Shown piece after piece: positions 32,337-44,380 of a stretch of 64,000 bases of DNA. Under the pieces are notes generated by a model. It made no database searches. It was not told the origin of the DNA and worked only from the letters and a program-made list of their open reading frames with translations. The stretch spans positions 124,001-188,000 of the forward strand of contig JAFEVB010000010.1 in NCBI GenBank assembly GCA_032629725.1, given 5' to 3'. The position numbers and the translations under genes were made by a program. This DNA comes from Gremmenia infestans (Eukaryota; Ascomycota; Leotiomycetes; Helotiales; Hamatocanthoscyphaceae). Each line of letters opens with the position of its first letter. The stretch's first letter is position 1.

Positions 32337-35214
32337 TCACAAAACCAAAATAGCAAATCCCAAAAACGCAACCACGGCCCCAAAGCTAAACCGCCGATTC
32401 CTTCTCCCCTCCGCCGTTAGCACCGAGCTCGCGTTCACACTTCCTACTCCTCCGCCTCCACCCATAATAGTCTGCCCACCCCCGCCCGTAGGCCTCACGG
32501 TCTCCGTACTAGTACGCACTACGTGATCCGTAGCCGTAGCCGTAGCCGTTGGTGGTGGTAGTGGTGGTAGTGGGGGTGGTGAAAGTGGGATTTGCACGGG
32601 GAGAACGGGGTGCGCTGCGGCGGGTACTTGTGTGGTGTATGCTGGGGTAAGCGCGGGGGTAATGGAGATATTCGGTGTAGCGACAGAGAGAGGAAGAGGA
32701 AGAGGAAGAGGAAGGGGAAGAAGAGGGGTGCTGGTATTGCTCCACACGCCCACGCTCGAAATACCCGACAGGCTCGTGGAGTCGTCAACGCATGGTAGCG
32801 TGAGGATAAACGTTGAGCTGTCGCCTGCTATGCCGCAGCTGGCGCATGTTTTCGTGGTTGTGGACATGGGGATTTGTGGGGCTGTGGCTGTTGCGGTTGT
32901 CGTTGCCGTGATAGAGTCCGAGGGGATGTCGGGGCAGATGGTAAGGGTCGACGTAATGGTGTATGTTGTTAGGGTGTTGGCGGCGCAGGTGCAGAGGTCA
33001 ATGTATGTTGCTGAATGACAGGCTCTCATGTCAGTTGCTTACTTGCTTGCTTGACTAGGTAGGTAGGCACGGAGAAGGAATCTGGGATGGAGGGGAGGGG
33101 AAGGAAGCTTACTGGTGAGAATGGTGATGTAGGATTCTGGTTGTGAGGGTGGGGATGGGAAAGAGGAGGTGCCGGCCATTCCTACGCCAAGGACTGAGGA
33201 TGCTGGAGCGACGCTTGATAAGGGGGGTAGGTCTGCAGATATGGAGGGATTGGAGGTCGTGTCGATGCTGGAGGGCGCTGGAGAGGGTGATGGGGTTATG
33301 CTCCCAATTTCCGCTGGAGCAGCAGCTGTTTCCGCTGACGCAGAAGGCAGCAATGTATCCATCTGCACCGTCCTCGTTTCTACCAGACTCTCATTCAGAT
33401 TCCCCTCTAGCCCATCTCCAGGCCCAGCTACATAAACACTCCACGCCCAATCAGCCGTGTTATTGCTCAACCTCTTCCTCAGACTATTCACCACCCTAAC
33501 GCCCCCGCAAACCTCGAGCGAGTCTCCAGGACAAGGGAGATGGCAACTTCCCACTGTCGTATCCCCCAGATCGTCGGCACAGCCACAGACATTCCCGTGC
33601 ACACCGGCGTAGGCTCTCGATGTGCAGGCTGTTAGGCAGGTGGGGATGGTCATGTTGGGGCTGGTGAGGATATTGGTGAAGATTGAGGGTGTGGTGGAGA
33701 GGCAAGAGAGGTAGATGAAGTTTAATTGGGGGATTTTGGAAGGAGAGGGTTTGCTGGATGTCGAGGTGGTTTGAAATGGAGATGGTGGGGTTTCTTTTGC
33801 GGAGAAGGGGTTTGGAGTTGAAGCTAAGGATGAGTTAGATGTCTGTTTGGCAGATACTGACACATATGTGGTTTGAATAGAAGTTGAGTTACCCATCGCT
33901 TTCGTCAAACTATCAGGCTTCTTCGAAGTCGAGGAAGCCGCCGGCCCTAACGTATAGACCTTTACTGAATTGATAATCCAATATCTAAGGATACCCTTAG
34001 CACGCATTCCCTTAACATCATACGAGTAAAGTACTTACGCATCTATAAACGCAGACGGATTGGAAGCAACATAGCTGACACACGTCGGCGCCTTACTTTT
34101 ACAAACCGGGTCCGAAGTCCAAGCATTGGCAGCCCAGTCTCCACAAAAAGTAGTATCAAAAACAAGGTTGTGATTCGCAAAATGGCTGTCAATATCGCAG
34201 CTGCCTTTGAAGTTTGCTTGGGGAGTGCCCCAGGTCTGCGGATCAGGGACGCCATTTGTTATATCCTGAGGGATGCTTGATCGCGGGAAGAACCATATCC
34301 TGATATACTGAGATGTCCATTCGGTGGCATATACGCCTCCAGAGATAGCGTTGAATGGGGCCCCGTAAGAGGAATCCGTAGAGGCTGTGCTGCCGCATCC
34401 GGCATTTTCGTTCAAGTTGCCGTCGCAGTTGTTGGATTGTAGTGTCCCAGTTTGTCCACTGCCCGCGACTGTACAATCAGAAGAGCTGCGTCAGAAGTTA
34501 GTATCAGACATATAGATACTGCCAAGGTGACTGACGTGTGTAGAGACATGAGATTATCATGATTGCTATTGACGCCTTCAATAATATCGATCTCTCCAGA
34601 GTGAGGCCAGTTCGGGCCAAATGACCAGACTGTAAGGAAGCCAGCGAGTCAATTTGATGAAAGGCTAGATTTGACCAGTATTGGAAAACTCACATGCAGG
34701 CCAAGTGCCACAAATTCCTCCGGGCATGTGCGCAATGTCCGTAATGAATAATCCATGTGTCCATGACTTCTTTGAGCTGATCCTCACACTTTTCCGTCCA
34801 GGCGCTGAAGTGCTGAGAGTTGTCGAGTGATCAACGCCTATGTACATAGCACCGTTTGGTCCGGGACCCGCGAGGCCCAAGTTAGCAGCTTCCACGGCAC
34901 TAACATAGCTGGATCTTGTTAGTTTCTTGGGGGATAGTTCATAGAGTCGAACTTACTTGACGAATCCGTTTGTTGGATCAGGACCCTTAAGTTATGGTTA
35001 ACTTCTTGTCGGAGGGATAGGAGATGCAGATAGTAGAAGTGACAAGGTTTCCTAATGTGCTTACTGTGAAGAAATTGAAATTATCAAAGAACGATGACCC
35101 TGCCAACTTGGTATCCAAGTTGTATGTGTTAGCTGCCCCTGCGCTGGAGCCAAATATCAACAATATAAGGACGTCGTGCCAGAATTTTGAAGAACTTGGA
35201 ATCATTGAAGTCAT
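32337..35214 (-). CDS. GH16 endo-beta-glucanase with WSC domain and C-terminal anchor
   Basis: A predicted secreted, membrane- or wall-anchored beta-1,3(4)-glucanase. Seven minus-strand exons (35214-35065, 34985-34957, 34908-34694, 34629-34536, 34485-34039, 33984-33113, 33010-32337) give 826 aa with every junction in frame; one exon is only 29 bases. Residues 1-28 are a signal peptide. The GH16 core starts [17 protein letters not shown], and the catalytic motif GEIDIIEG puts the nucleophile at about Glu144 and acid/base at Glu149. [13 protein letters not shown] ends the catalytic domain. A WSC domain follows (about 399-480: [11 protein letters not shown] ... [14 protein letters not shown] ... 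[11 protein letters not shown]). A long Ser/Thr/Pro-rich stalk with an LP run leads to a hydrophobic end [13 protein letters not shown] that fits a GPI signal or membrane span. Likely acts in wall remodelling. Confidence 0.92.
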
Positions 35215-35552
35215 TATGATTTTAGAGAAGATACCATAATGAGCGAACAGAATGAAGTGCGGGGCTCATGATAAACAGAATCTACATGAACTTCAGGTTG
35301 ATAAGGTGACTTGGGGAATGTAGTATGCCTAATCGAAAGGAATGCGTGCACCGCCTGGAACAATGCCTATTGAAGTATAGAAGCATTTCTCGAATTTTGA
35401 TTCAGATGAAATGGAAAATCCAGCAACGGGATTGTATTGACGATCTCGACTTGAGCGCGACTTCGTCAGGCTATCCATGGCATTCCTGACTCTTTTTCCC
35501 TCATTCAGGGGCATTGTGAGATCCCGATTAACATCGATTTTGGTCACTCGTA

Positions 35553-36741
35553 TTAGAGAAGTTCTTTCCAACTTTCCCAACCTGAACTTCCCCTCCAACC
35601 CCAGACGACCGCGTAATGTCGAGCCAGCATTTGCCACTCTTCAACTTCATCCAACCCCTCCAAGCTATCGACTCTCTCTTTCTCCTCAGATGATACCCAC
35701 TGGTCCCAAATCCGCTCTATAGTTTCTCCTCCTTGACCTCCATCTGAATCTGTAAAGCCCATTTCAGACAACCTATCTTTCTGATCCCGTAGATTTTTAT
35801 AAAACTTCACCGTAGGCATAGTAATATTTCTAGCCGCAAGATTCGCAACCATCATCTGCCCAAACGGACTATCAACTCCAATCGGCTCGTACAATATAAT
35901 ACCTAGAGAAGGTATCCGATCTGCGAACCACTTGACAACACCCCGCGCATTATCGACCTCTAGATAGCATAAACAGCATTCAGATATGAGGAGTGTTGGA
36001 ATATCGCTCTGAATGCCATGGAAGGAATTCAATTCTTTCATTGAGGGCGAGTAAGGGAGCCGCCGGAGATCGAGGGGGTGGCAACAATATATTGTTTCGG
36101 ATTCTCCATCCCTGGCTCGAAAGCCCCATTCGGGTTCTGGATCGGAGTCTAGTTCGGTAGGCTTCTTCGGCTCTACGTACATAGTCGCATTCCCGTCTCC
36201 CTTTGATAATGCTTCACTGCTTGAGACGATGCGCGATTTAGTGGTGCAGACGGTGGGGAAGTCGAATTCGTGGTATATTAGGTTGCGATGCTTGTTTTGG
36301 GCGCGCAGCCGGAAGTAACGCGTATCGGTGCCTGCGCCTAGAGATATTATTTGCCTTTTCTGCGGCGGGGTATCATTCGATTTGGAAAGGAAGGCATTGA
36401 TAAGAATATCGAGAGCAGTGGTTCTGGTATATGTTCCTGCGCAGATGTTAGTGAAGCATGCTGAGAGTCTGGCTGTAGAACATGGTACCTCGGTTGATGA
36501 TGGGCAATCGCCGTGTCCCCGCACCATTCACAAAGTAGGCCGCATAGGGGTCATTGATATATCCCAGGGAAACGGCGCTGAGACGTGACACTGCAGCATC
36601 TGTATCTGTGGATTGGATATCGAGATCTTTGCGGTTTTGAGTAGCATGAGCAGAGCCGCCCCCTCGACCTCGGCCTCGACCACCCCGTGACCGTGGCCCT
36701 CCTCGTGAGGCTAGAAGGTTTGGAATCTGTGGTGCAGGCAT
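35553..36741 (-). CDS. ppm1: PPM1, leucine carboxyl methyltransferase
   Basis: Methylates the C-terminal Leu of the PP2A catalytic subunit, steering its choice of regulatory subunit. Exons are 36741-36489 and 36436-35553, giving 378 aa. Residues 10-32 form an RG-rich leader ([18 protein letters not shown]). [14 protein letters not shown] is the conserved start of the catalytic domain. [20 protein letters not shown] is rebuilt across the 52-base intron. [20 protein letters not shown] is the S-adenosylmethionine site, and YHEFDFP holds the acidic residues. [20 protein letters not shown] and [18 protein letters not shown] follow, and the C-terminus is [12 protein letters not shown]. All are hallmarks of Ppm1/LCMT1. 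Acts in the cytosol. Confidence 0.94.
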
Positions 36742-38161
36742 GTGATTCGATAGGGAATTGAAGTGAGTGGCGGATGATGAATAGCTTCACTGACGCAATT
36801 AATTAGTTTGGCGAATCAACGCGGCAGCACGTGAGCACATATTTTGCTGAGGTAAATATTTTGGCACACCAATCACAGCATAGGTATGTACACTCAAAAC
36901 ACAGCGGTCGCCTTGCATTGCATGATTATTCACAATAAATCCTAAATCCAAGGGGATTCGTTCCAGTAACACATGTGTCAGCGGTAAATGATGTAAATAA
37001 GTTCTGTGGCTTTCTCCACACAGTGTGGAAATAACAATGGAGATTTGTCTTACAGAAACGTTTCCGCCTCCGCAAAAATGGCTTTTCTTCCCTGCAATGC
37101 TTATTTTATTACTGTACCGTATCATTATTACCCGCTTTCTTATCACTATTACATTATCGATAGGGGTTGGCGTTGGGGTTCCGATCAGTACAGGGGAAGC
37201 AAAGCCATCTAGTAATCCTACAAACAAACACATCGACTGTGGCCGAAGTAAAACTCGATTCTGTTGTTTACTTCATGTTGTATGTACAGTAGGTCAAGAA
37301 TAATAAAGGAAGAGATTACACAGCGCCTACTCGACTCCTATTTCTAAAAAGTCGCATCCACTCGATCGACGGCAATTGTCGCCACCATCTCTCAAATTTC
37401 TTCAAGAGTGCGGCCGCTTCACTTTCCCATCTCATCACTGGATCATGGGCCATGGCAGTTGTGCGAGGAAATCACGATCGCTCGAAGGAATCACAAATTC
37501 CAGGGGCTTGATTGGTTCTCACCAGTGATTAATCTAACGTCCCCCCCCAATCCTGTTCTTCCTAAACAGGACAAGCGTCAGGTACAGGATGGTCTAGGCA
37601 CCATGCGTTAATTTAAACTTTGATCTAATCCTAATCTAGCTACCAGCTAGTCCTAACTTAGCTCAGCTTCTCATCCTAGCCGCAGCCGTGCATGAACGAA
37701 GACTGTATACAGTAAGGCCGTCTCCTGGCTCCTCGAGGACGATTGGGCGCCTCTTGGGGCTTGCCGTGATTGGCGCAGAATCAGGCTTGAAATTATCCAA
37801 TTTCCCAGACCAGAGGGCGGCATGGACCCCTCTTCAAGCCTCCGAATCCTCTTCTCTTCGCAAAGCAAACTCACTCTCGCGCCTGCTACTCATACTTCAC
37901 TGTCCCTTCCGTTGTCTTCCCACGCTCGTTCTGGCTGTTTGCCATCACATTCATTACCGATAATACTCTCACCACAAGTCACTCTTTCGATTATGTGCCT
38001 TTGATAATATCGATAACTTTCACTTCGATACTTCACGTACAAGACTCGGCGCGCGCCATCTATTCATTGACATCAGACTACGCACACGCGACACCCGATA
38101 TAATCCCCACACGGCAAGATCTGGCCACTTAACAGATACCACACCTATTACTATACACAAG
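36742..38161. other. divergent intergenic region (PPM1 / SUN-family gene)
   Basis: About 1.4 kb between two starts. Right half (37700-38160) is a plausible long promoter and leader for the wall-protein gene. Short open frames on both strands show no domain. Confidence 0.4.
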
Positions 38162-39854
38162 ATGAAGCTTTTGGATATTCAGACGGCGATTGGCGCCGCG
38201 GTTTTGCTTCTGTCCGTACCTTGCGATGCGAAGCATGGTCACGGCCTGTCGCATTTGGGCGGCTTGACAACGCGACACAACCACCAACACAAGAGACATG
38301 CGTCGCCAAATGTTGAAAGCATTGAGGATGGATTGGAGAAGCGTGGAACTTGCCAGTTTCCTACAAATGCTGGCATGGTCTCTGTGCCTGGCGCAAGTAA
38401 TGGCGGGTGGGCAATGAGTCCCGATCAATCCTGCACTCCTGGGAGTTACTGTCCTTATGCTTGTCCACCAGGGAAAGTAATGGCACAATGGGACAAATCA
38501 GCGACCTCCTATACTTACCCTCTATCCATGGTTAGTGCGCAGACTCAATTATAGAAAGGAATTCGAACTGATCTTTGGTAGAACGGTGGTGCATACTGCG
38601 ACAATAATGGTCAAATCCAGAAACCCTTTACCAACAACGATTGGTGTGTTGATGGAACCGGCACTGTCTCGGTCCAGAACAGTTGTGGCTCTGGCGTTTC
38701 TTTCTGTCAGACTGTCCTACCTGGGAATGAAGCAATGTTGATTCCTACCTACGTTGAAGACCATGCTGTATTGGCTGTACCGGATACCACCTACTGGTGT
38801 GAAACTGCTGCTCAGTAAGTAATCTGTTGACACATTTGAATATTGACTAACATCTCCTAGCTATTATGTCAACCCTCCCGGAATTGGCACTTCTGATGCG
38901 TGCATTTGGGGTAGCGATTCAAACCCACATGGGAACTGGTCTCCATATGTCTCGGGAGCCAACACTGACAGCTCTGGCAACACTTTTGTTAAGCTTGACT
39001 GGAACCCAATCTTCATCGCTTCTGAACTTGCTGGAACTACTCCTACCTTCGGTCTCAATATCACTTGCCCTGGTGGAGGTTGCAATGGCTTACCCTGCTC
39101 TATTGACCCATCTGTGAATAAGCCTGGAACTGTCACCAGCTCCGATTCAAGCACTGGAGCAGGAGGTACCAGCTTCTGCGTCGCTACTGTGCCCAAGGGT
39201 GGAAAGGCCGTCATTGTTGTCTTTGAAGTTGGAGGATCAGGGTCCGGCGGTGGGTCATCTAAATCGTCGAGCTCGTCACCCTCCAAAGCAGCTTCGAGCT
39301 CCAGCCCTCCAAGCTCTTCATCGTCGCCCTCGTCTACTCCAACTCCAACTCCTACCCCATCGTCAACATCGACCTCAAAGATATCTAGCACCAGCCCAAG
39401 TTCCAGCCCCAGCTCTTCCAAGCCCAGCCCAACGTCGACATCGACATCTTTGTCGACATCATCGGCCCCCAGCACCACTTCGAGTACTATCTCCAGTACC
39501 ACCTCGAGTTCCATTTTGAGCACCACTTCTAGCAGCATCATTTCCAGCTCTAGCTCATCTTTAATCTTGACAACATCTTCGGCCAGCATCAATATTACTA
39601 CAACCTCCTTCAGCTCCTCATCCTCTTCCGCAACGGCCAGTAACTCCCCTCATGTTCTGTATCAAAACGGTACTGCAACAGCACTCGTCACACCAATGGC
39701 CACTGGTAACTCAGGCAGCTCAGCCCTGAATAAAACTGCATTGAGCACCATGGCCAGCCCAACCTCCAAGCACAACGGAGCTGGATCGACATTTGTTTCA
39801 GGCAGCACCCTCATCGGCGCCCTGCTCGTAATCGCCTCTACTTATTTCCTATGA
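38162..39854 (+). CDS. SUN-family cell-wall protein (Sim1/Uth1 type, GH132)
   Basis: Secreted protein of the SUN group, which acts in wall and septum biogenesis. Exons are 38162-38530, 38582-38814 and 38861-39854, giving 531 aa. Residues 1-22 are a signal peptide ending VPCDA. A dibasic KR (about 60) suggests Kex2-type cleavage. The SUN domain runs about 63-330: CQFPTNAGMVSVPG, SCTPGSYCPYACPPGKVMAQ, NGGAYCDNNGQIQKPFTNND, WCVDGTGTVSVQNSC, YWCETAAHYYVNPPG and the Cys pairs of NITCPGGGCNGLPCSIDPS. A 150-residue Ser/Thr/Pro-rich stalk follows, then a hydrophobic end (TLIGALLVIASTYFL) that fits a GPI signal. Yeast SUN proteins lack the long stalk and anchor, so this is the filamentous form. Both introns keep frame. 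Confidence 0.9.
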
Positions 39855-40895
39855 AATGGAAATACCGACACATGTTTCCTAGTTTCTATATGCAACCCCC
39901 ACGGCACAGCACCGTCCGGATCAATCGCTATTCATCTTCTCACTATTTGTCATTACTCACACTATCTAATGCGTCTGGATATACGTAATTTATATTATCG
40001 CCTACCTGGTCTGGAGACCTCTAAGCCAATTGTACAGTACCTGGTTTCGGAGTAGCGCGCAACAAACATTCAACATTCTTCTCATCTATGCACATGTCGT
40101 TTCATTCCTGCTGGCTGGATCCATATCAGCAGCTGGAGATATAAAGATTCCACGATATTATTTTGAGATTATACCCACACACCTTTTATGCCTTTTTGTT
40201 ATTATTTGACCTCTTTGTTTACCTTTATATATATACGGAGTGTGCATTCTGTGGCGGGGAAAAACACCTACACATTCTATTACAACTATATTTTATACTT
40301 TATTGTTTATCAGGGGACGGGGTTCAGGTTCACTTGAGCCGGATCCTTTTTTACGAAGTTTATGTTTGTGATGAAGAGATACCTTATTCTGCTTCTTCTG
40401 GCTAGTGGCGCGTGGAATTATTTTGCGGCGGGATTGGATTGGATTTTGGTGAAAAGTATAGCAAGGAAGAAGGGGGGAGGGGGGTTAAGTTAGGTGGTGG
40501 TTGGAATATCCACTACTTGTGGGATATTTCACTTCCTCTTATCGAGGTGTATTAGCTTATAGCTAGCTAGCTAGTTGGTAGTAGTTGAAAAATGTAGTCG
40601 TGATGCATTTTATACTATACTATTATATGTGCAGTGCGTGATTGAGTGATACTATATAACATATCATCTAAGGACTTGTCTGTCTTGTGATACTAGGTCC
40701 ATCATATTATACATTTTGCAAGTATCTCATCACTCATCACTTATTACTCACTTACTCGTATCCTCGCTAGCTATAAGCAACTCTCCCCTCCTTCCTCTCC
40801 TTTCTACCTACTCACTCACTCACATACACACAGAAACCAAACCAAACCAAACCCTACTCTACAAGCACCGTCGCGCAGGGATGATCCGGTTTTGA

Positions 40896-40918
40896 ACGTA
40901 CGTACGTACGTACGTACG
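40896..40918. repeat. (ACGT)n microsatellite
   Basis: Almost six uninterrupted ACGT units, self-complementary throughout. Confidence 0.9.
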
Positions 40919-41014
40919 CGTCTTGTGAGAGGGTTGTAGATGGATGATGTGTGTGTGGGTGTGGTTGAAATTTAGGTGTTGTGTTGTGTTTTAGTTGGTT
41001 TGGTATGATGTAAT

Positions 41015-41065
41015 GTGATTTGATGTGATATGGTATGATATGATGTGATATGATATGATATGCAT
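41015..41065. repeat. imperfect TGATA/TGATG pentamer repeat
   Basis: Degenerate units such as TGATA, TGATG and TGGTA alternate over about 50 bases, without a long perfect run. Confidence 0.6.
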
Positions 41066-41501
41066 ATAGGGATGGTGGGTGGGGTCAGGTGGGGTGTATG
41101 GTATGGGTGTATTGGGGAGGGCGAGGGAGGTCGAAGGATATCAGGAGAATGGATGGAATAAGGGACAGGATTGAGGCGCTGCGGGGAGTTGCTTGATATT
41201 TGATATCGTATATGCGGTGCAGACAAATTCAGCATCATCACAGAGTTTATATTCAAGGTCCTTGAAGCATATATCTCAAGTAAACATCTACATTTTTTAT
41301 TTCAAGTCAACTTTCTCTATTCAAGCAATAATGGGTATCTTCGCATCCAGCTAAATCACGTTCCAGACGCCAGGCCAATCCTCCCTAGAGCTTTCAAATG
41401 CTAGAGAGTGTCTGCCGATCAAATCCAGAACTCCTTACTCAAACACACTCTCATATCTCTAGAATTCCTCGACTTAGACACACTCCCTAAACCCCTACAA
41501 T

Positions 41502-42593
41502 TCACATCTGGAACCCAAGCGCATTCAACGCGGCCATATTCCTCTTCTCCAAGACACTGTTCTTCTCCTGGGTCGTCGTCAACATCTCGGTCAATGCTGC
41601 TAATTCTCTATCCTTTAACATTTGCAACTCCCTTAAATGCTTAATCTCCTTGCTCTGCTTCTCCCATCTGTCGCGCCAGAAGGCTGCTTGACGGTTTAAT
41701 TCAGGAATGGTGTTCTCTTCGCTATGGGAGGAATTTGAGCGGCTGGCTGGTGGGGTTGAGAAGATGGGTTGGGGGTGAGAGCGGGAAATTGGTGGGTGGG
41801 GGCTCTCTTTGATCTCGCCGGGTTCGGTAGCATCGGAGCGTTGATTAGGAGAGGTTGATGGGAGGAGATTTTGTTGGAATTCCTTGAGTGCTTGGTCCTT
41901 TCCATAGGGGTTTGGATAAGGGGGAAATTGATTAACGGAAGGTTGTTCGGTGGGGGCTGAGGTGCTCTCAGAATCATCTTCTGCTGGGAGGGCTTGAGAC
42001 AGCGTAGGTTGGGGCGGTAGGTGGAGAAGAACTTCCAGCCGATCAAGGATATCCATATTAACCGGCTGGGACGAAGGCCGAGAGTGTTCGCTGGGCCCCA
42101 CGGCCTGAGATGCGTGGGCTGGAGAGATTGAAGGGGCTGCGGATAGTGGCATGGCCTGTGCCGATGGTTCTGACTTGACATGAGAATCCCATACTCTTGG
42201 CCCAGCAGGCGCCAACCCACTCATCTGGTTCGCTGATACGAATTGCCGTGGCCCAGTCGGTGCGTTGAGGACCCTTTGATCCGTCGTGAACGGTCTCGCA
42301 CGTAACGGAGAAGCAGAAATCGTTTCTTGCGGGACACGGTGGGGAGAGGCTGGCCTTGTACCTCGTAGACCATGATGGGAACTGGGCGCCGGATCGCTCT
42401 TTACAGCGCGGCGCACCTCCCTCTTCTTTTCCTGCGTGCTCTTCCTTTGCGGTCTGTTCTGCAATTCTCTCTGCAGCTGATCCACGAGGCGCTGCTCTGC
42501 AACCCTATCACGAGGATAAGAGACCCAAATGGTGAGACCGCCTATGTGGACGAGCTCCGCCCCGGGAAACTTGCTACGGCTGCACTTGGTCAT
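41502..42593 (-). CDS. unrecognised coiled-coil protein, WVSxPR family member A
   Basis: An intronless 363-aa protein if started at MTKCSRSKFPGAELVH; upstream in-frame codons to 42791 look like leader. No known domain was recognised. The N-terminus has FPGAELVHIGGLTIWVSYPR followed by an acidic-basic helix (VAEQRLVDQLQRELQNRP). The middle, about 200 residues, is Pro/Ser-rich and probably disordered. Residues about 295-360 form a charged helix likely to coil (RQAAFWRDRWEKQSKEIKHL, then ELAALTEMLTTTQEKNSVLE). The next gene leftward on the same strand (43044-43854) shares the F-x-GA ... WVS-x-PR start and a helical end, so the two are probable paralogues. Function unknown. Confidence 0.72.
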   Translation of the reverse strand: MTKCSRSKFPGAELVHIGGLTIWVSYPRDRVAEQRLVDQLQRELQNRPQRKSTQEKKREVRRAVKSDPAPSSHHGLRGTRPASPHRVPQETISASPLRARPFTTDQRVLNAPTGPRQFVSANQMSGLAPAGPRVWDSHVKSEPSAQAMPLSAAPSISPAHASQAVGPSEHSRPSSQPVNMDILDRLEVLLHLPPQPTLSQALPAEDDSESTSAPTEQPSVNQFPPYPNPYGKDQALKEFQQNLLPSTSPNQRSDATEPGEIKESPHPPISRSHPQPIFSTPPASRSNSSHSEENTIPELNRQAAFWRDRWEKQSKEIKHLRELQMLKDRELAALTEMLTTTQEKNSVLEKRNMAALNALGFQM

Positions 42594-43043
42594 GTTATGT
42601 AGCCATGCGTGGTCCAAGAGGGGAGGTGGAAGAGGAGGAAGGGAAAATGGACGCATCTGCGGATGTCTGAAAGTCTGGAAAAGTATTGGAGAAGAAGAAA
42701 ATGGTGGGTGAGTGTGTGTCTTGCTTGCTGGCAGTGAGTCAATTGAAGTGTTGTTTCTGGCACATTCCAGTTGTTCGAGGTTCTGAAACAAAGTGGGACA
42801 ACTCTAGAAATGACGATCGAGAAAATCGCGAAAACATGTGATCAGAAATTTGGGGCAGATTTTATTGATTGGTCAACGGCTTTGATAAACAAACCCCCTT
42901 TTTAATCCTCTTCGATCTTTCCAGAACAATGGACCCGGAGTATTGTTTATGTCCTTCTACCATGCACCAATTGATTCCACATCAGTCCGTAATCCGTGAC
43001 CAGATGATTCCGATTCAAGAGTACTTGCTCATCTCCGCCGGCA
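42594..43043. other. intergenic between the two WVSxPR genes
   Basis: Left 200 bases are probably the promoter and leader of member A. The rest is short, with no recognised element. Confidence 0.4.
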
Positions 43044-43854
43044 TCACTCATCTTCAGACTTCTGCAAACCCAATTCCACCATCAACTCATGCTGCTTTGC
43101 TTTTGAATCCTTAATCATCGCAATATCCACTTTCTTCTTTAACAGTTTCTTCTTCGAATTGTTCCTCCCCTCATAAAGCTGCTGTTCTATGATAATATCC
43201 GCAAGCTCGCGCAGCGCCTTCATCTTCAACTCATCTTCTCGTGCCTTGTCTTTCAGTGCGTCAATTTCGGCCCCCCGCGCCGCGAGAGCCACCCTTCCTC
43301 TAGAATTTTGCGAAGGCGGAGCGGCTTCTGGAAGGTATTTCAGCTCTGGTTCAGGTGAAGACGGTTCGACCTTTGGCTGCATGGGCGAGTTGGGGTTCAA
43401 GATTGAGGGGATGTTGCCTGGTGTGGGTTTCTTCGCAGGCTGGATTATGTTAATCTCTCATTCCTTGTGAATCTTAATGGAGCGAAGGTCCTACCTTTTG
43501 CTTCGGGTTGTTTGCCTTCGGTTTCGACTTCGTGTTTAGCTTTCTTGCCTTTGGTTTTGGCTCCGGCTCTTTCGCCTTTGGGGTTTCATTCAAAGTGGCT
43601 AGCCTCTTCTGCTCCAATCTCTCCGATCTCCTCCATCCTTTGTTCAAGCCGAGGAGCCTCCGCTGTTTCCTCCTGACTCCTTTTAGATTGTGAGGAACTC
43701 CTCCAACCCACTTGCGTTCTCGCTCAATCCGAACAGCCAGCTGCGTTTCTTCCTTGAGACTACGAGGATGACTCACCCACATGGAGATATCTCCCTTATC
43801 AGAGTGAACCCAGAATTGCTGCGCACCTTCGAATCGCCTCCTTTGACAGGGCAT
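43044..43854 (-). CDS. unrecognised coiled-coil protein, WVSxPR family member B
   Basis: Exons 43854-43495 and 43439-43044 give 251 aa; the 55-base GTAGGA...CAG intron keeps frame. The N-terminus RRRFEGAQQFWVHSDKGDIS with MWVSHPRSLKEETQLAVRIE parallels member A (F-x-GA, then WVS-aromatic-PR and a charged helix). A very basic middle with Lys/Pro alternation (KAKEPEPKPKARKL) suggests nucleic-acid or chromatin contact, which is inference. The C-terminal 90 residues are helical (AEIDALKDKAREDELKMKAL, ADIIIEQQLYEGRNNSKKKL) and likely coil. No known domain was recognised. The two genes lie head to tail, 450 bases apart. Confidence 0.75.
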
Positions 43855-44380
43855 TTTGAACTCGATCTAAACGTGATGGGGTGGATGTGACCTGATGATC
43901 TGAAGGTAATGAAGAGACTAGATGACTTTGTTAGCGATTGATCTGCTATGATTAGACTGGATCTCAAAGAACTTACTTTGGAGTTGTGAGTCTGAGGTCT
44001 CTCACAATTGTCAGAACAGTGTTTGAAGTCGAGAGTTGTTTTCTGGGCATTCACACCTCGATGAAGGGTGTTGATATGAAGACAACAAGCTAGCGCTCGC
44101 CCTTCTGCTTGTCAGCAACTCGATCTTTCGGCCATTTTAGCTCATCTTCTCCCCTCAGATACATGTTTGCAACCCCAAAATATCTCACGGGATATGAGAA
44201 CCCAAGATTGACCAGCATCAATTCAAGTTCATATATATGGTGTCCACGAATATTGTGGTTAATTCCTACACTGTCATTAGGGTTCCTAATCCTTCTTTAT
44301 CAACACTTGGGCAATCTAGGCTCTCCTAAATTCGATGATACCACTCTCATCCCCAATAACTGGAATACCCAGTCTCCGGA
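43855..44380. other. intergenic
   Basis: Promoter side of member B. No domain or repeat was seen; the minus-strand frame over 43773-44054 mostly overlaps gene B's start and has no support of its own. Confidence 0.35.

Larger units (their letters stand above)
39855..41501. other. intergenic with simple repeats
   Basis: No gene is supported. Holds an (ACGT)n run at 40896-40918, GT-rich and TGATA-type pentamer runs between about 40980 and 41070, and AT-rich sequence around 40160-40680. Confidence 0.5.
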
